Positions 33,283 through 41,658 are shown, numbered from the stretch's first letter. The stretch is 64,000 nucleotides of DNA from Myxococcales bacterium (GCA_016794365.1 JAEUKB010000064.1:62001-126000); one strand, 5' to 3'. Numbers and translations: made by a program. Notes: a model not told the origin generated them from the sequence alone.

Positions 33283-34850
33283 CGTGACTCCCGGTTGGCG
33301 GTAGCGGGCCTGGCGCTGTCGGCCAAGGCCGCTTGTAGCAAGATCTCTGGTGTGGCGACCTCGGCAGCCAGGCTCGCTTGGATCGTTCCGCCGCTCAGCA
33401 CCAGCACCCGATCGCTCATCCCCAGCAGCTCTGGGAGATCCGAGGACACCATCAGCACCCCCAGACCTTCCCGTCGTAGCTCATCCAGCAGCGCGTAGAT
33501 CTCCTGCTTCGCCCCGACATCGACGCCGCGCGTCGGCTCATCGAGCAGGATTACCTTCGGCTGACAGAGCAGCGACTTGCCCAGTACCACTTTTTGCTGA
33601 TTGCCACCCGACAGCGTGCGCACGGGCTGCTCCAGGCTGGCAGCTTTGACCCGCAGTCGCTCGGCCATCTGGTGGGTGGTACGCTCCTCTTTGCGTCGGC
33701 TGATGAGCCCTTGCGTAAGCAGGGCCGCCAGCGAGGACAACGTCAGGTTGAAGCGAATCGACTCGTCCATCACCAGCCCGAAGCGGCGGCGATCCTCGCT
33801 GACCATCAGCACGCCCGCAGAGATCGAGTCCGCTGGTCCTTTCGGCGCATGCGCTGTGCCGCGCCGCAGCACCGAGCCCGCCTGCCGGACTCCCCACGCG
33901 CCAAACAGGTGCAGCAGCAGCTCGCTTCGTCCCGCGCCAAGCAGCCCGTAGATGCCGACAATCTCGCCTTCATGAACCGTCAACGAGATATCCGACAAGC
34001 GGCACGGCCCATCCCGCGTCTCGGCCACCGACAGCCCGGTGACGGTCAAAAGCGGCGTACGGTCAGGCTGTGGCTCTGTGCGTGGGGGAAACAGCTCGCC
34101 CAGCTCGCGGCCCACCATCTTTTGCACCAGCAGCGGCTGGGTCACTTCCTGGGCCGGGGCTGAAAATACGCTCTGCCCATCGCGTAGCACCGTGATGTGA
34201 TCGGCAATCGACATCACCTCGTCCAGCCGGTGAGAGATGTACAGGATGCTCTGGCCTTCCCGTCGCAGCTCCTGTAGCAAGGCCAGCAGCGCCTCACTCT
34301 CGCGGTCGGTCAGCGCTGCGGTCGGCTCATCCAGGATCAGCACCCGCGAGCGATTGCGCAGCGCCCTGGCAATCTCGACAAGCTGCTTCTGTCCAGCGCC
34401 CAGGCTCGACACCTTGCGGTCGGGGTCCAGCAGGATGCCAAAGCGCGACAAAAGCGCTCTGGCTTGGCGACGGATGCTGGGCTCATCAATCAGCCGTGAG
34501 AGCGGCCACGGTCCCCGTCGCTGCGGCTCTGCCCCCAGGAAGATGTTGGCCGCCACCGACATGTCTTCGACGAGTGGCAGCTCTTGATAGATCACCGCGA
34601 TGCCGCGCGCTTGGCTGTCACGGACCGACGCAAACGCCGCCTCTTTGCCGTCGAGCAGGTACTGTCCTTCAAAGCTTCCGTGCGGATGAACGCCTGACAG
34701 GATCTTGATCAGCGTGGACTTGCCTGCTCCGTTTTCTCCGCACAGCGCATGAATTTCGCCCCGCCGCAGCGCAAACTCGACGCCGCGCAGCGCGTAAATA
34801 CCCGAAAACCGCTTAACGACCCCACGCAGAGAAAGGACCGTGTCCGTCAT
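33279..34850 (-). CDS. xylG: Xylose-type ABC transporter ATP-binding protein
   Basis: A 523-residue protein with two fused ABC cassettes, the layout of sugar importers XylG, RbsA and AraG. The first has Walker A GENGAGKST, signature LGAGQKQLVEIA and Walker B VLILDEPTAAL. The second has a degenerate Walker A (GLLGAGRSE), signature LSGGNQQKVVLGKSL and VILLDEPTRGVDVGAK. Only the first site has a full Walker A, as is usual. It starts seven bases after the binding-protein gene stops. Confidence 0.93.
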   Translation of the reverse strand: MTDTVLSLRGVVKRFSGIYALRGVEFALRRGEIHALCGENGAGKSTLIKILSGVHPHGSFEGQYLLDGKEAAFASVRDSQARGIAVIYQELPLVEDMSVAANIFLGAEPQRRGPWPLSRLIDEPSIRRQARALLSRFGILLDPDRKVSSLGAGQKQLVEIARALRNRSRVLILDEPTAALTDRESEALLALLQELRREGQSILYISHRLDEVMSIADHITVLRDGQSVFSAPAQEVTQPLLVQKMVGRELGELFPPRTEPQPDRTPLLTVTGLSVAETRDGPCRLSDISLTVHEGEIVGIYGLLGAGRSELLLHLFGAWGVRQAGSVLRRGTAHAPKGPADSISAGVLMVSEDRRRFGLVMDESIRFNLTLSSLAALLTQGLISRRKEERTTHQMAERLRVKAASLEQPVRTLSGGNQQKVVLGKSLLCQPKVILLDEPTRGVDVGAKQEIYALLDELRREGLGVLMVSSDLPELLGMSDRVLVLSGGTIQASLAAEVATPEILLQAALADSARPATANRESR

Positions 34851-34857
34851 CGTGCCG

Positions 34858-35919
34858 CTACCGACCTGCGTCGATCGCTTGCTGGGAATGAAAGCCGTCT
34901 GCGATCACCGTCTTTGTCAGGTTGGCTCTATCCACCGCGATGACCTCGACGAAGATGGCTGGAATCTGCGCAGACTCGACCGCAATCTCGCCCCGCGCAA
35001 CCACCGGCTTGCCTTTGCCCATCGCCACTGCGATCTCGGCGGCTCGGCTGGCCAAAAGGTGCAGCGGCTTGTAGACCGTCATCGTCTGGCTGCCCGCCGC
35101 CACGCGCTGACACGCCGATAGCTCTGCATCTTGTCCGGTCAGCAGCACTTTGCCGTCGCGCCCATCTTCGCGCAGAGCCTGGATCGAGCCACCGGCTGTT
35201 CCATCGTTTGGAGCCAAGATCGCGTCGAAGGTGAGTCCTTTGGCAATCGCCGCATTGACAATCCGCTTGGCGTGCTCTGGCTTCCAGTCGTCTACCCAGT
35301 CTTCGTGGACGACCTCGATGGCACCGCTGTCAAGGAGCGGCTGAAGCACCTTGTCCTGTCCTTCTTTGACCAGGTGCGCATTGTTGTCTGTCTTGGCACC
35401 GTGCAGTCGCACGATCTTGCCGCGACCTGGCGTCGGCAGGTGCGACACCAGATAGCGAGCCTGCGCGGCTCCCACTGCCACCGCATCAAACGAGATATAG
35501 AAGTCCAGCGACGGCTCGGGAATCAGGCGGTCGTAGGCAATCACCGGCACCCCTGCGGCATGGGCCAGGCGGACCGCTTTGCTCATCGCTGCGCCGTTGT
35601 GGGCGACGATCACCAGGGCATTGACCTGCGCGGTCAGCAGCGACTCGACATCCCGCATCTGCTGGATATCCGACGAGTTGGCCGCCAGATCGACCACTTC
35701 GGCCCCTAGCTCGGTCGCTCGCTTGACAAACGCCGCACGGTCCCGCTGCCAGCGCTCTTCTTTCAGCGTGTCAAACGACAGCCCGATGCGGAGCGTGTGC
35801 TGCTTGGGCGTGTCCGCCCTGCGGCCCTGCCGGGACAGCACGGCCCCCAGCAGCACGCTCAAAATCAGCGAAGCCGTGACCAGCAGCAGCCGCTGTCGCT
35901 TCCCCGCCGGGGAGGGCAT
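34858..35919 (-). CDS. xylF: D-xylose-binding periplasmic protein
   Basis: A 353-residue solute-binding protein with a Lys/Arg-rich signal anchor (GKRQRLLLVTASLILSVLLG). The mature part follows E. coli XylF closely: IGLSFDTLKEERWQRDRAAF, DFYISFDAVAVG, DNNAHLVKEGQDKVLQPL, DWVDDWKPEHAKRI, NDGTAGGSIQAL and GSQTMTVYKPLHLLA. It should deliver D-xylose to XylGH. The open frame extends upstream to a TTG at 36042, but the signal peptide begins at the ATG at 35919; no clear Shine-Dalgarno is seen for either. No xylose isomerase or xylulokinase gene is in the window. Confidence 0.92.
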   Translation of the reverse strand: MPSPAGKRQRLLLVTASLILSVLLGAVLSRQGRRADTPKQHTLRIGLSFDTLKEERWQRDRAAFVKRATELGAEVVDLAANSSDIQQMRDVESLLTAQVNALVIVAHNGAAMSKAVRLAHAAGVPVIAYDRLIPEPSLDFYISFDAVAVGAAQARYLVSHLPTPGRGKIVRLHGAKTDNNAHLVKEGQDKVLQPLLDSGAIEVVHEDWVDDWKPEHAKRIVNAAIAKGLTFDAILAPNDGTAGGSIQALREDGRDGKVLLTGQDAELSACQRVAAGSQTMTVYKPLHLLASRAAEIAVAMGKGKPVVARGEIAVESAQIPAIFVEVIAVDRANLTKTVIADGFHSQQAIDAGR

Positions 35920-36100
35920 GGCCGCGTCCGGCTGCCCCGCTTGTCCAACTTGAGAGGATCGCTGCACCACGGGCGGCACTGTAGGCGTCCACTGACACTG
36001 GACGCAAGACGGATAAGACAGGGCTTCGCCATGCGCTCGCAAGCTGCCCAGTCGCCCAAGCGCTCCGACGACCAGTCAGCGCAGCGCTGCAAAACGTAAA
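35920..36100. other. Non-coding stretch upstream of xylF
   Basis: The stretch between the xylF start and the repeat array. An open frame in phase with xylF continues to 36042 but lacks coding character. I see no convincing promoter, operator or RNA gene. Confidence 0.5.
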
Positions 36101-36465
36101 AGCGAAGCTACGAAAAGTGAGAGTGAAGCTACGAACAGTGATAGCGAAGCTACGAACAGTGATAGCGAAGCTGCCAGCTGGTAAGAGCGAAGCTACGAAC
36201 AGTGATAGCGAAGCTGCCAGCTGGTAAGAGCGAAGCTACGAAAAGTGATAGCGAAGCTGCCAGCTGGTAGGAGCGAAGCTACGAAAAGTGATAGCGAAGC
36301 TGCCAGTTGGTAAGAGCGAAGCTGCCAAAAGTGATAGCGAAGCTGCCAGTTGGTAAGAGCGAAGCTGCCAAAAGTGAGAGCGAAGCTGCCAGTTGGTAAG
36401 AGCGAAGCTGCCAGTTGGTAAGAGCGAAGCTGCCAAAAGTGAGAGCGAAGCTGCCAGTCGGGATG
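36101..36465. repeat. Interleaved two-type tandem repeat array, 17 units
   Basis: Seventeen contiguous units all begin AG(C/T)GAAGCT. Type A units (21 bp) continue ACGAA(A/C)AGTGA or GCCAAAAGTGA; type B units (22 bp) continue GCCAG(C/T)TGGTA. The order is A A A B A B A B A B A B A B B A B. Type A drifts from ACGAA on the left to GCCAAAA on the right, as if recombined with type B. The combined A+B period is 43 bp. There are no spacers or cas genes. It lies between xylF (leftward) and a small gene (rightward). Confidence 0.95.
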
Positions 36466-36709
36466 CGCTGACCTTGGCCAGATACCCGGTTTTTGGCTCG
36501 CTCGCTACAGCGGTCGCAGGGCTTGGCGGCTGTGTTTCGGGCTGCTACGCGATTTTTTTCCGACGGGGACGCCAAAAAAGTGCTGTGTTTTCGCAACCTT
36601 GGCGCACCTGTGCCGAAAAGCCCTTCACCTGTTGCCGCTGCTGCTCCTTGTCCATACAAGGGGCGACCAAGCAGCACCACCTTTGGCAGCACGGTAGGAG
36701 AAAATCGAC
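36466..36709. other. Non-coding stretch between repeat array and small gene
   Basis: 244 bases with no credible gene. It contains runs such as GATTTTTTTCC and a CTTGTCCATACAAG inverted repeat (near 36647-36660) that could form a small hairpin. No tRNA-like fold was seen. The last 20 bases hold the Shine-Dalgarno of the next gene. Confidence 0.5.
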
Positions 36710-37129
36710 ATGGCAAAGAAGTACGTAAGCGCTCCCGCTCCCCGAAACATTGACGCGCTCTTGCAAGCACTGCTCAGCCGCGTCAAAGAAGAGGGCTGGG
36801 ACAAGGGGTACAACATTGATGTCAAGGCGCTAGAGACCATGCTCAGTGAGTATCGGACTCGTCAGGCCAAGGCAGCGGCGCTCAGTCAGGCGTACCTGCT
36901 GCACATCAAGGGCATCAGCCAGGACCGAGCCGAGCTGTACCGGAGCTACATGGAGACCGTCTTGCTGCTGCGGGCCAGAAACCGCAGTCAGCCCGACATC
37001 TTGCGGTCGCTCGATGTCTTTAAGCGAAAGTGCGGCAGCCATCGCAAAAAAGCGCCAGCGCCGCAGCCAGCCCCTGAGCCTGCTTCGCCCGCTTCGCCTG
37101 CTTCGCCTACTTCGCCTGCGGCGTCCTAA
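36710..37129 (+). CDS. Small hypothetical protein, helical with Ala/Pro tail
   Basis: A 139-residue protein I do not recognise. Residues 1-105 are charged and mostly helical (NIDALLQALLSRVKEEGWDKGY, then ALETMLSEYRTRQAKAAAL and DRAELYRSYMETVLLLRARN), with no signal peptide or membrane helix, so it is cytoplasmic. The tail is Lys-rich and then a Pro-Ala-Ser repeat (SPASPASPTSPAAS). A good TAGGAG Shine-Dalgarno precedes the ATG, and codon use looks coding, which supports a real gene. It is flanked by repeat blocks on both sides and is convergent with the RsbR-like gene. Confidence 0.7.
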   Translation: MAKKYVSAPAPRNIDALLQALLSRVKEEGWDKGYNIDVKALETMLSEYRTRQAKAAALSQAYLLHIKGISQDRAELYRSYMETVLLLRARNRSQPDILRSLDVFKRKCGSHRKKAPAPQPAPEPASPASPASPTSPAAS

Positions 37130-37215
37130 GCGGCTCCGGTGACAGCTCGGGCGATCCAGTCGTGGGCTGGCTGTGATCGCCCGGCTTCGTCTCGGGCCGT
37201 CTTCGCGTGTCTTGG

Positions 37216-37251
37216 CGGTGTCTTGTGCGGTGTCTTGTGCGGTGTCTTGGT
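37216..37251. repeat. Three 12-bp tandem repeats
   Basis: CGGTGTCTTGTG occurs at 37216-37227 and 37228-37239, with a third copy ending GGT at 37240-37251. It sits just past the 3' end of the convergent PAS-STAS gene. Confidence 0.8.
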
Positions 37252-37265
37252 TCGGTCTTCGCAGG

Positions 37266-38507
37266 CTATCGCAGACTGCTGCGTCGTCCACCGCTGTCGA
37301 GCAGGCTCTCTCCCGAGAGCCGGATGGCTTGCGCGATGCCGCTCTGGAGCGTGCCTTGGGTGTGAATCGACCCAAGCTCTACCCCCAGTCCCACAAGCGT
37401 TCGGGCGATCTCTGCCCGGACGCCCGTGAGGATCGACTGTGCCCCTAGCAGCCGCAGTGCGCTTGCGGTCCGAATCAACAGGGCTGCGACGCTGGTATCG
37501 ATGTGACGGAGCCCGGTGATGTCGATGATCACTACCTTGGCCTGGCGGCTCTGTGCGCCTTCCAATGCCGCTTGCAAAAACTGCTCTGCACGCTGGGTGT
37601 CCAAGTTCCCGATGAGCGGCATCACCACGATGTGCTCGGTGATCGGAATGATGGGCGTGGCCATCGCGTGGAGCATCTGACGCAGGCTCTCCTGCTGGCT
37701 GCGTAGCTCCTGCTCCATGGTCTGAAACTGGGTGATGACCGACAGATCGCGCATGATCGTGCCAAAGCCAATCAGCTCGCCCAAGGCATTACGAATTGGC
37801 ATCACCACCTGAGAGACAGGAATCTGCTTTCCGTTGCCGTTTCGTAGCTTGCCATCATGGGTCCAAGCCCCGTTTGCGACCGCTTGCGGCAGGCCTTCAT
37901 TGACGACGATCGCTGCATACTCTGGCGGATGAAAGTGGGCGATCGAGACATTGTTCAGGTCTGTATCGGTCAGTCCGACAATGCGCCGACCTGCCGGGTT
38001 TAGGTAGACGGCTCGTCCCTGTAGATCGGCCATTCCCACAAAGTCCGTGGTGCTGTCCGCGAGAGCCCGGAAGGCCGCAGGCTCCAGTACGGGTGAGCCA
38101 GGCACCGTGCTGCTTGGCATCGGCCCAGCGGTAGATCCGCCGTCGCTTCGTCGCTCCGGTTGTTCATCGGATGACTCACGGGCATAGACCACGCGGATGT
38201 CGTCGCCTTGCGATAGCTGTACCGTCCAGCTGAGCCAGATGCGGCGTGCGTCTTTGCGGACAAACTGGCTCTTGGCAAACACGATGGGAACCTGGGGACT
38301 CAGCCGAGACAGCACGGCCAAGGCCTTGGCCTGGTGGTCTGGCTCCATCAGTGCAACCAGCGACTTGCCACGCAGCTCTTCAGGTGAAAAACCGAGGGCT
38401 CGGTGCCAAGCAGGATTGGCCTCGAGAAGGACTCCGCTCGGGTCCATCGTGGCCAGAAGCTCTGAAGCCAGCTGAAACATCCGCTCAAGGCTGCTCTGCG
38501 TGATCAT
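37266..38507 (-). CDS. PAS-PAS-STAS protein, RsbR-like stressosome component
   Basis: A 413-residue cytoplasmic protein. PAS domain 1 is about residues 10-125 (ATMDPSGVLLEANPAWHRAL, GFSPEELRGKSL), PAS domain 2 about 160-275 (MADLQGRAVYLNPAGRRIVG, DTDLNN; FGTIMRDLSVI). A short coiled coil leads to a C-terminal STAS domain with VVIIDITGLRHIDTSVAALL, the RsbR signature whose threonines are phosphorylated by RsbT-type kinases. No rsbS, rsbT or sigma factor is adjacent, so it is an orphan sensor here. The ATG at 38507 is chosen because the open frame upstream (to 38627) lacks domain character. Confidence 0.9.
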   Translation of the reverse strand: MITQSSLERMFQLASELLATMDPSGVLLEANPAWHRALGFSPEELRGKSLVALMEPDHQAKALAVLSRLSPQVPIVFAKSQFVRKDARRIWLSWTVQLSQGDDIRVVYARESSDEQPERRSDGGSTAGPMPSSTVPGSPVLEPAAFRALADSTTDFVGMADLQGRAVYLNPAGRRIVGLTDTDLNNVSIAHFHPPEYAAIVVNEGLPQAVANGAWTHDGKLRNGNGKQIPVSQVVMPIRNALGELIGFGTIMRDLSVITQFQTMEQELRSQQESLRQMLHAMATPIIPITEHIVVMPLIGNLDTQRAEQFLQAALEGAQSRQAKVVIIDITGLRHIDTSVAALLIRTASALRLLGAQSILTGVRAEIARTLVGLGVELGSIHTQGTLQSGIAQAIRLSGESLLDSGGRRSSLR

Positions 38508-38660
38508 GGCGTGCTGTTTCCAATCGAGTGACAGGTCTACTATCTCATGCCTAGCAGCCTCGTGAGAATGTCTGCCAAAAGGACGACCTCGACGTGCAGA
38601 CAGGGCAGATCTCGCAAGCCGCACCACACGGACCGTGGACCGGAGGGATTTCGTTCTCCC

Positions 38661-38745
38661 GCCGGTATCAGTGCGTTGCCGATATTGGCTTGTGGCGGAT
38701 ATCAGCTTGTGGCGGATATCAGCTTGTGGCCGATATTGGCTTGTG
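38661..38745. repeat. Five 17-bp tandem repeats upstream of MYXO-CTERM gene
   Basis: Units at 38661 (degenerate), 38678, 38695, 38712 and 38729. Units 2 and 5 read GCCGATATTGGCTTGTG and units 3 and 4 read GCGGATATCAGCTTGTG, so the series is mirror-ordered. Each contains a GATATT or GATATC core. The array ends 39 bases before the ATG of the surface-protein gene, a position suited to an operator or a phase-variable promoter spacer. Confidence 0.85.
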
Positions 38746-38784
38746 TACGATGCGCGCTTACTCGTTCTGGTTCGGAGGATCCCG

Positions 38785-39459
38785 ATGACTGTTCGCTCTT
38801 TGCTCTGCCGCTCGGCGATGATGGCTGTGTCCGCGCTGACGCTGGCTGCTGTGCCGTCGGTTGCTTCCGCCAGCAGCCCGACCTCAAGCTACGTGGTTCC
38901 GTCTAAGCTGGAGTTTTTCCCAGACGAGGCCAAGGCAACCAGCGTCGTGATTCACGGCAGCTTCTTCTTCTACCAGACGGGCGGCAGCTACGGCACTCCG
39001 GCGTGCGGCTACATGTACTTTCAGTGCCCCGCTGGCAGTGAAACCATGTGCCGGATGCAGTGGACCGACATCAAGAACGCGATCGGGATGCCGCAGTGTA
39101 TGGGCTTTGGTCAGCTCAACACGACCTCGAAAGCGACGCTCCGCAAGGAAGGCGTTACACCGACCAGCCCCGATACCTGGGACTTGGGAATCGGCGTGAG
39201 CACTGGCTCGTTTGTCGGGGGCCAGTGTGCTCCGGCGCAGGCCCTTAAGTGTCCGCTGCCCGCCCCGCCTGATATGGCTGGGCCGACACCGGACATGACC
39301 TCGGTACCCGCTGCGGACATGACAGTGAGTGGGCCTTCGGGGGGCGGCTCGGGTTCGTCTTCCGGCTGTGCTGTGACCGGGGCCGATGGTGCGCTCAGCG
39401 GCCTGGCGCTGCTCTCGGCGGCATCCTGCCTGGCGCTGCTGCGGAGACGGAAGCGCTAG
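38785..39459 (+). CDS. Secreted protein with MYXO-CTERM-like tail
   Basis: A 224-residue exported protein: a Sec signal peptide (MAVSALTLAAVPSVASA), a compact domain with four or five Cys (GTPACGYMYFQCPAGSETMCRM), a Pro-Asp-Met linker (PPDMAGPTPDMTSVPAADMT), a Gly/Ser stretch and then a Cys, hydrophobic helix and RRRKR terminus. That tail is the MYXO-CTERM pattern, a myxobacterial sorting signal for surface anchoring. The ATG at 38785 has a GGAGG Shine-Dalgarno; the longer open frame upstream just reads through the 17-bp repeats. Function of the core domain unknown. Confidence 0.82.
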   Translation: MTVRSLLCRSAMMAVSALTLAAVPSVASASSPTSSYVVPSKLEFFPDEAKATSVVIHGSFFFYQTGGSYGTPACGYMYFQCPAGSETMCRMQWTDIKNAIGMPQCMGFGQLNTTSKATLRKEGVTPTSPDTWDLGIGVSTGSFVGGQCAPAQALKCPLPAPPDMAGPTPDMTSVPAADMTVSGPSGGGSGSSSGCAVTGADGALSGLALLSAASCLALLRRRKR

Positions 39460-39476
39460 CAGACGGAAGCGCTAGC
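39445..39476. repeat. Duplicated 16-mer over a stop codon
   Basis: AGACGGAAGCGCTAGC occurs at 39445-39460 and again at 39461-39476, with a third partial copy after it. The first copy encodes the Arg-rich end and stop codon of the MYXO-CTERM protein. Confidence 0.8.
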
Positions 39477-39494
39477 AGACGGAACCAGCCAGCC

Positions 39495-40769
39495 ATGACG
39501 CGCTCGCTCTTTCGCTTTGGCTTGCTCGACGCGCTGCTGGTCGGTCTGGCCGCTGTTCATGCGGGCTGCGTGGGGGCTTTGTGGCTGCTGCCTACGGAAG
39601 CCCCGTTCCTGCTGCTCGGGGCTGTCGGGTTTGCCGTGATTCTGTGGTGGAGCGCCAACACCATCTCGCACAACCACATGCACAGCCCGCTGTTTCGCTT
39701 GCGCTGGCTCAATCACCTGTTTTCGCTGTTTCTGACCGTGACCACCCTGGTGCCGCAGACGCTCTGGAAGCGGCGGCACCTGTGGCATCACGCTGGGGAG
39801 CCTGCGGGCACTTCGGCGCGCCTTCCGCTTGGACTCTTTGGCGTTGTCGAGCTGGGGCTTATCGTCGCACTGGCTGCTGGCTGCCTGTGGCTGTCCCCGG
39901 TGCGCTTTGGCCTGTGTTTCCTGCCAGGGTTTGGGCTGGGAATGCTCCTGTGTCAGCTTCAGGGGCACTATGAGCACGCAGGCCAGTCCGTCACGGTGGA
40001 GCCAGGGGTAAGCTACTACGGGCGGCTGTACAACTGGCTGTGGTTTAACGACGGCTATCACGCAGAGCACCATCGCCATCCGGCCTGCCACTGGTCGATG
40101 CTGCCCGCGCGCAAGCTGCTCCGACCTGCGCCGACCACCAGCCAGTGGCCACCCATCCTGCGTGCGCTAGAGTCGCTCCAGGTCCGCGTCCGCTGCAATC
40201 GCTGGCAAGCCAGGGCGCTCGTGCTGCTCGAAAAGCTGGCGCTAGGTCCGGGGCCGATTCAGCGCTGGATGCTGTCTACCCACGAGCGGGCACTTGCCCA
40301 GATGGTGCAGACTCCCTGGCTGGCTGCGTATCTGCGGCAAAAACCGAGCGTGCAGATCGGCGTGGTGGGCGGCGGGCTGTTTCCGCGTACGGCGCTGCTG
40401 TTGGCGAAGCTGCTGCCTGCGGCCACGCTGCGCATCATCGACGAAAACCCAGCGCATGTGCAGCTTGGCAAGGACGTGCTGGTCCAACAGGGCGTGAGCT
40501 TGCAGCGGCTTTTGTTTTGCTGTGAGCGCTTTGCGGCAGCACGGCACACAGACTGTGACCTGCTGGTGTTTCCGCTCGGCTATGTCGGGGATCGGGATCA
40601 GCTCTACCGGGTGCCAGCGGGCGAGCCTCCTCGGCTGATTCATGACTGGCTGTTTCGGCCCAGAGGTCACGATGGCGTGACGATTTCTTGGCTTTTGTGC
40701 AAGCGGCTGAACCTGGCGGTGGCGACTCCGTCCGTTGCGCACAGCGAGCCGCTGCGGAAGGCCTCATGA
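39495..40769 (+). CDS. Membrane fatty-acid desaturase fused to methyltransferase-like domain
   Basis: A 424-residue protein in two parts. Residues 1 to about 215 are a membrane desaturase with helices near 10-52 and 113-152 and the His boxes HNHMH (59-63), HLWHH (95-99), HYEH (158-161) and GYHAEHHRHP (187-196), di-iron ligands of this superfamily. Residues about 280-415 are a Rossmann-like domain with VQIGVVGGGLFPRT (Gly-rich loop 289-296) and an acidic strand end (RIIDENPAH), resembling SAM-dependent methyltransferases or nicotianamine synthase. I do not know a named family with this build. It overlaps psd by four bases, so the substrate is probably a phospholipid or its acyl chain. Confidence 0.82.
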   Translation: MTRSLFRFGLLDALLVGLAAVHAGCVGALWLLPTEAPFLLLGAVGFAVILWWSANTISHNHMHSPLFRLRWLNHLFSLFLTVTTLVPQTLWKRRHLWHHAGEPAGTSARLPLGLFGVVELGLIVALAAGCLWLSPVRFGLCFLPGFGLGMLLCQLQGHYEHAGQSVTVEPGVSYYGRLYNWLWFNDGYHAEHHRHPACHWSMLPARKLLRPAPTTSQWPPILRALESLQVRVRCNRWQARALVLLEKLALGPGPIQRWMLSTHERALAQMVQTPWLAAYLRQKPSVQIGVVGGGLFPRTALLLAKLLPAATLRIIDENPAHVQLGKDVLVQQGVSLQRLLFCCERFAAARHTDCDLLVFPLGYVGDRDQLYRVPAGEPPRLIHDWLFRPRGHDGVTISWLLCKRLNLAVATPSVAHSEPLRKAS

Positions 40770-41605
40770 ACATCCACCAGGCTCCGGCGTTTCTGCGCTT
40801 GTATCACCTGCTGCCGCATCGCCTGCTCAACCTTGCGGTGGCGCGCCTTCTGACCGCGCAGCGGCCTGCGGTTGCGGTCCAGGCGGCGATTCGCTACTGG
40901 ATCCGGCACGCGCAGATCGACATGTCGGACTTTGCCGACGTGCCCTACCGAACGGTAGAAGACTTCTTTTTGCGAGAGCTAAAGACCGGCACCCGGCCCC
41001 TTGGCGCTGGCGTGGTCAGTCCGGTCGATGGCGAGCTGTTTGCAGCCGGGACCATCACCGAGTCTGCGATGCTGCGAGTGAAGGGGCAGCAGCTCTCGCT
41101 GTCGCGGCTCCTCAACGGTCGTCATCACCGGGCCTCTCTGTCTGGGTTCATTGGGGGCCGCTATCTGGCGATCTTTTTGCGTCCTCGCGGCTATCACTAC
41201 ATTCACCTGCCGCTGCCTGCGCGGCTTGTCCGCTGTCAGTGGATTCCCGGTCGTTTCTTTCCGCAAAACGAGGTCGCGCTGTCGTACATCCCACGGGTCT
41301 ATGAGCGCAACGAGCGGGCCGCCTTGTTTTGGCAGACCGAGCCCGAGCAGGGCTCACTGCCGTTTGCGATGGTGCTGGTGGGGGCCAGCCTGGTGGGTGG
41401 GATTCACCTGGCAGGCATCCCGCAGTCGCAGTGGCAGACGCCGGAAGCGACGAACTGGCAGCGGCACTACGCCAAGGGAGAGCGGCTTGGACACTTTTCC
41501 TTTGGATCGACGGTGGTGCTGCTTCTGCCGAAGTCGCTGTCCGCGCCCTGTCTGGTGCCAGTCGGGCAGATGGTCCAGCAGGGGCAGCCGCTGATACCGC
41601 TGTAG
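40766..41605 (+). CDS. psd: Phosphatidylserine decarboxylase
   Basis: A 279-residue membrane-associated decarboxylase making phosphatidylethanolamine. The conserved YRTVEDFFLRELKTGTRPL, VSPVDGELF, YHYIHLPL and FFPQNEVAL patches identify it. The self-cleavage site reads FGST (Ser 248 becomes the pyruvoyl group), giving a short alpha chain. The start is the ATG at 40766, overlapping the desaturase stop (ATGA), so the two are translated together. The His in YHYIHLP belongs to the catalytic triad of the family. Confidence 0.94.
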   Translation: MNIHQAPAFLRLYHLLPHRLLNLAVARLLTAQRPAVAVQAAIRYWIRHAQIDMSDFADVPYRTVEDFFLRELKTGTRPLGAGVVSPVDGELFAAGTITESAMLRVKGQQLSLSRLLNGRHHRASLSGFIGGRYLAIFLRPRGYHYIHLPLPARLVRCQWIPGRFFPQNEVALSYIPRVYERNERAALFWQTEPEQGSLPFAMVLVGASLVGGIHLAGIPQSQWQTPEATNWQRHYAKGERLGHFSFGSTVVLLLPKSLSAPCLVPVGQMVQQGQPLIPL

Positions 41606-41658
41606 GGTGCAGCGCTCGGTTCTAGGACGCGGTGCCAAGGCCGCTGTGACGATTCGGC

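Noticed and set aside
36101..36465. CRISPR array
   Set aside because: Units are contiguous and nearly identical with no unique spacers and no cas genes nearby.
36279..36770. Open reverse frame through the repeat array giving a repetitive peptide (LPTGSFALT)
   Set aside because: The mixed 21/22-bp period does not keep a frame across the whole array, no start signal is seen, and the upstream part overlaps a better-supported gene.
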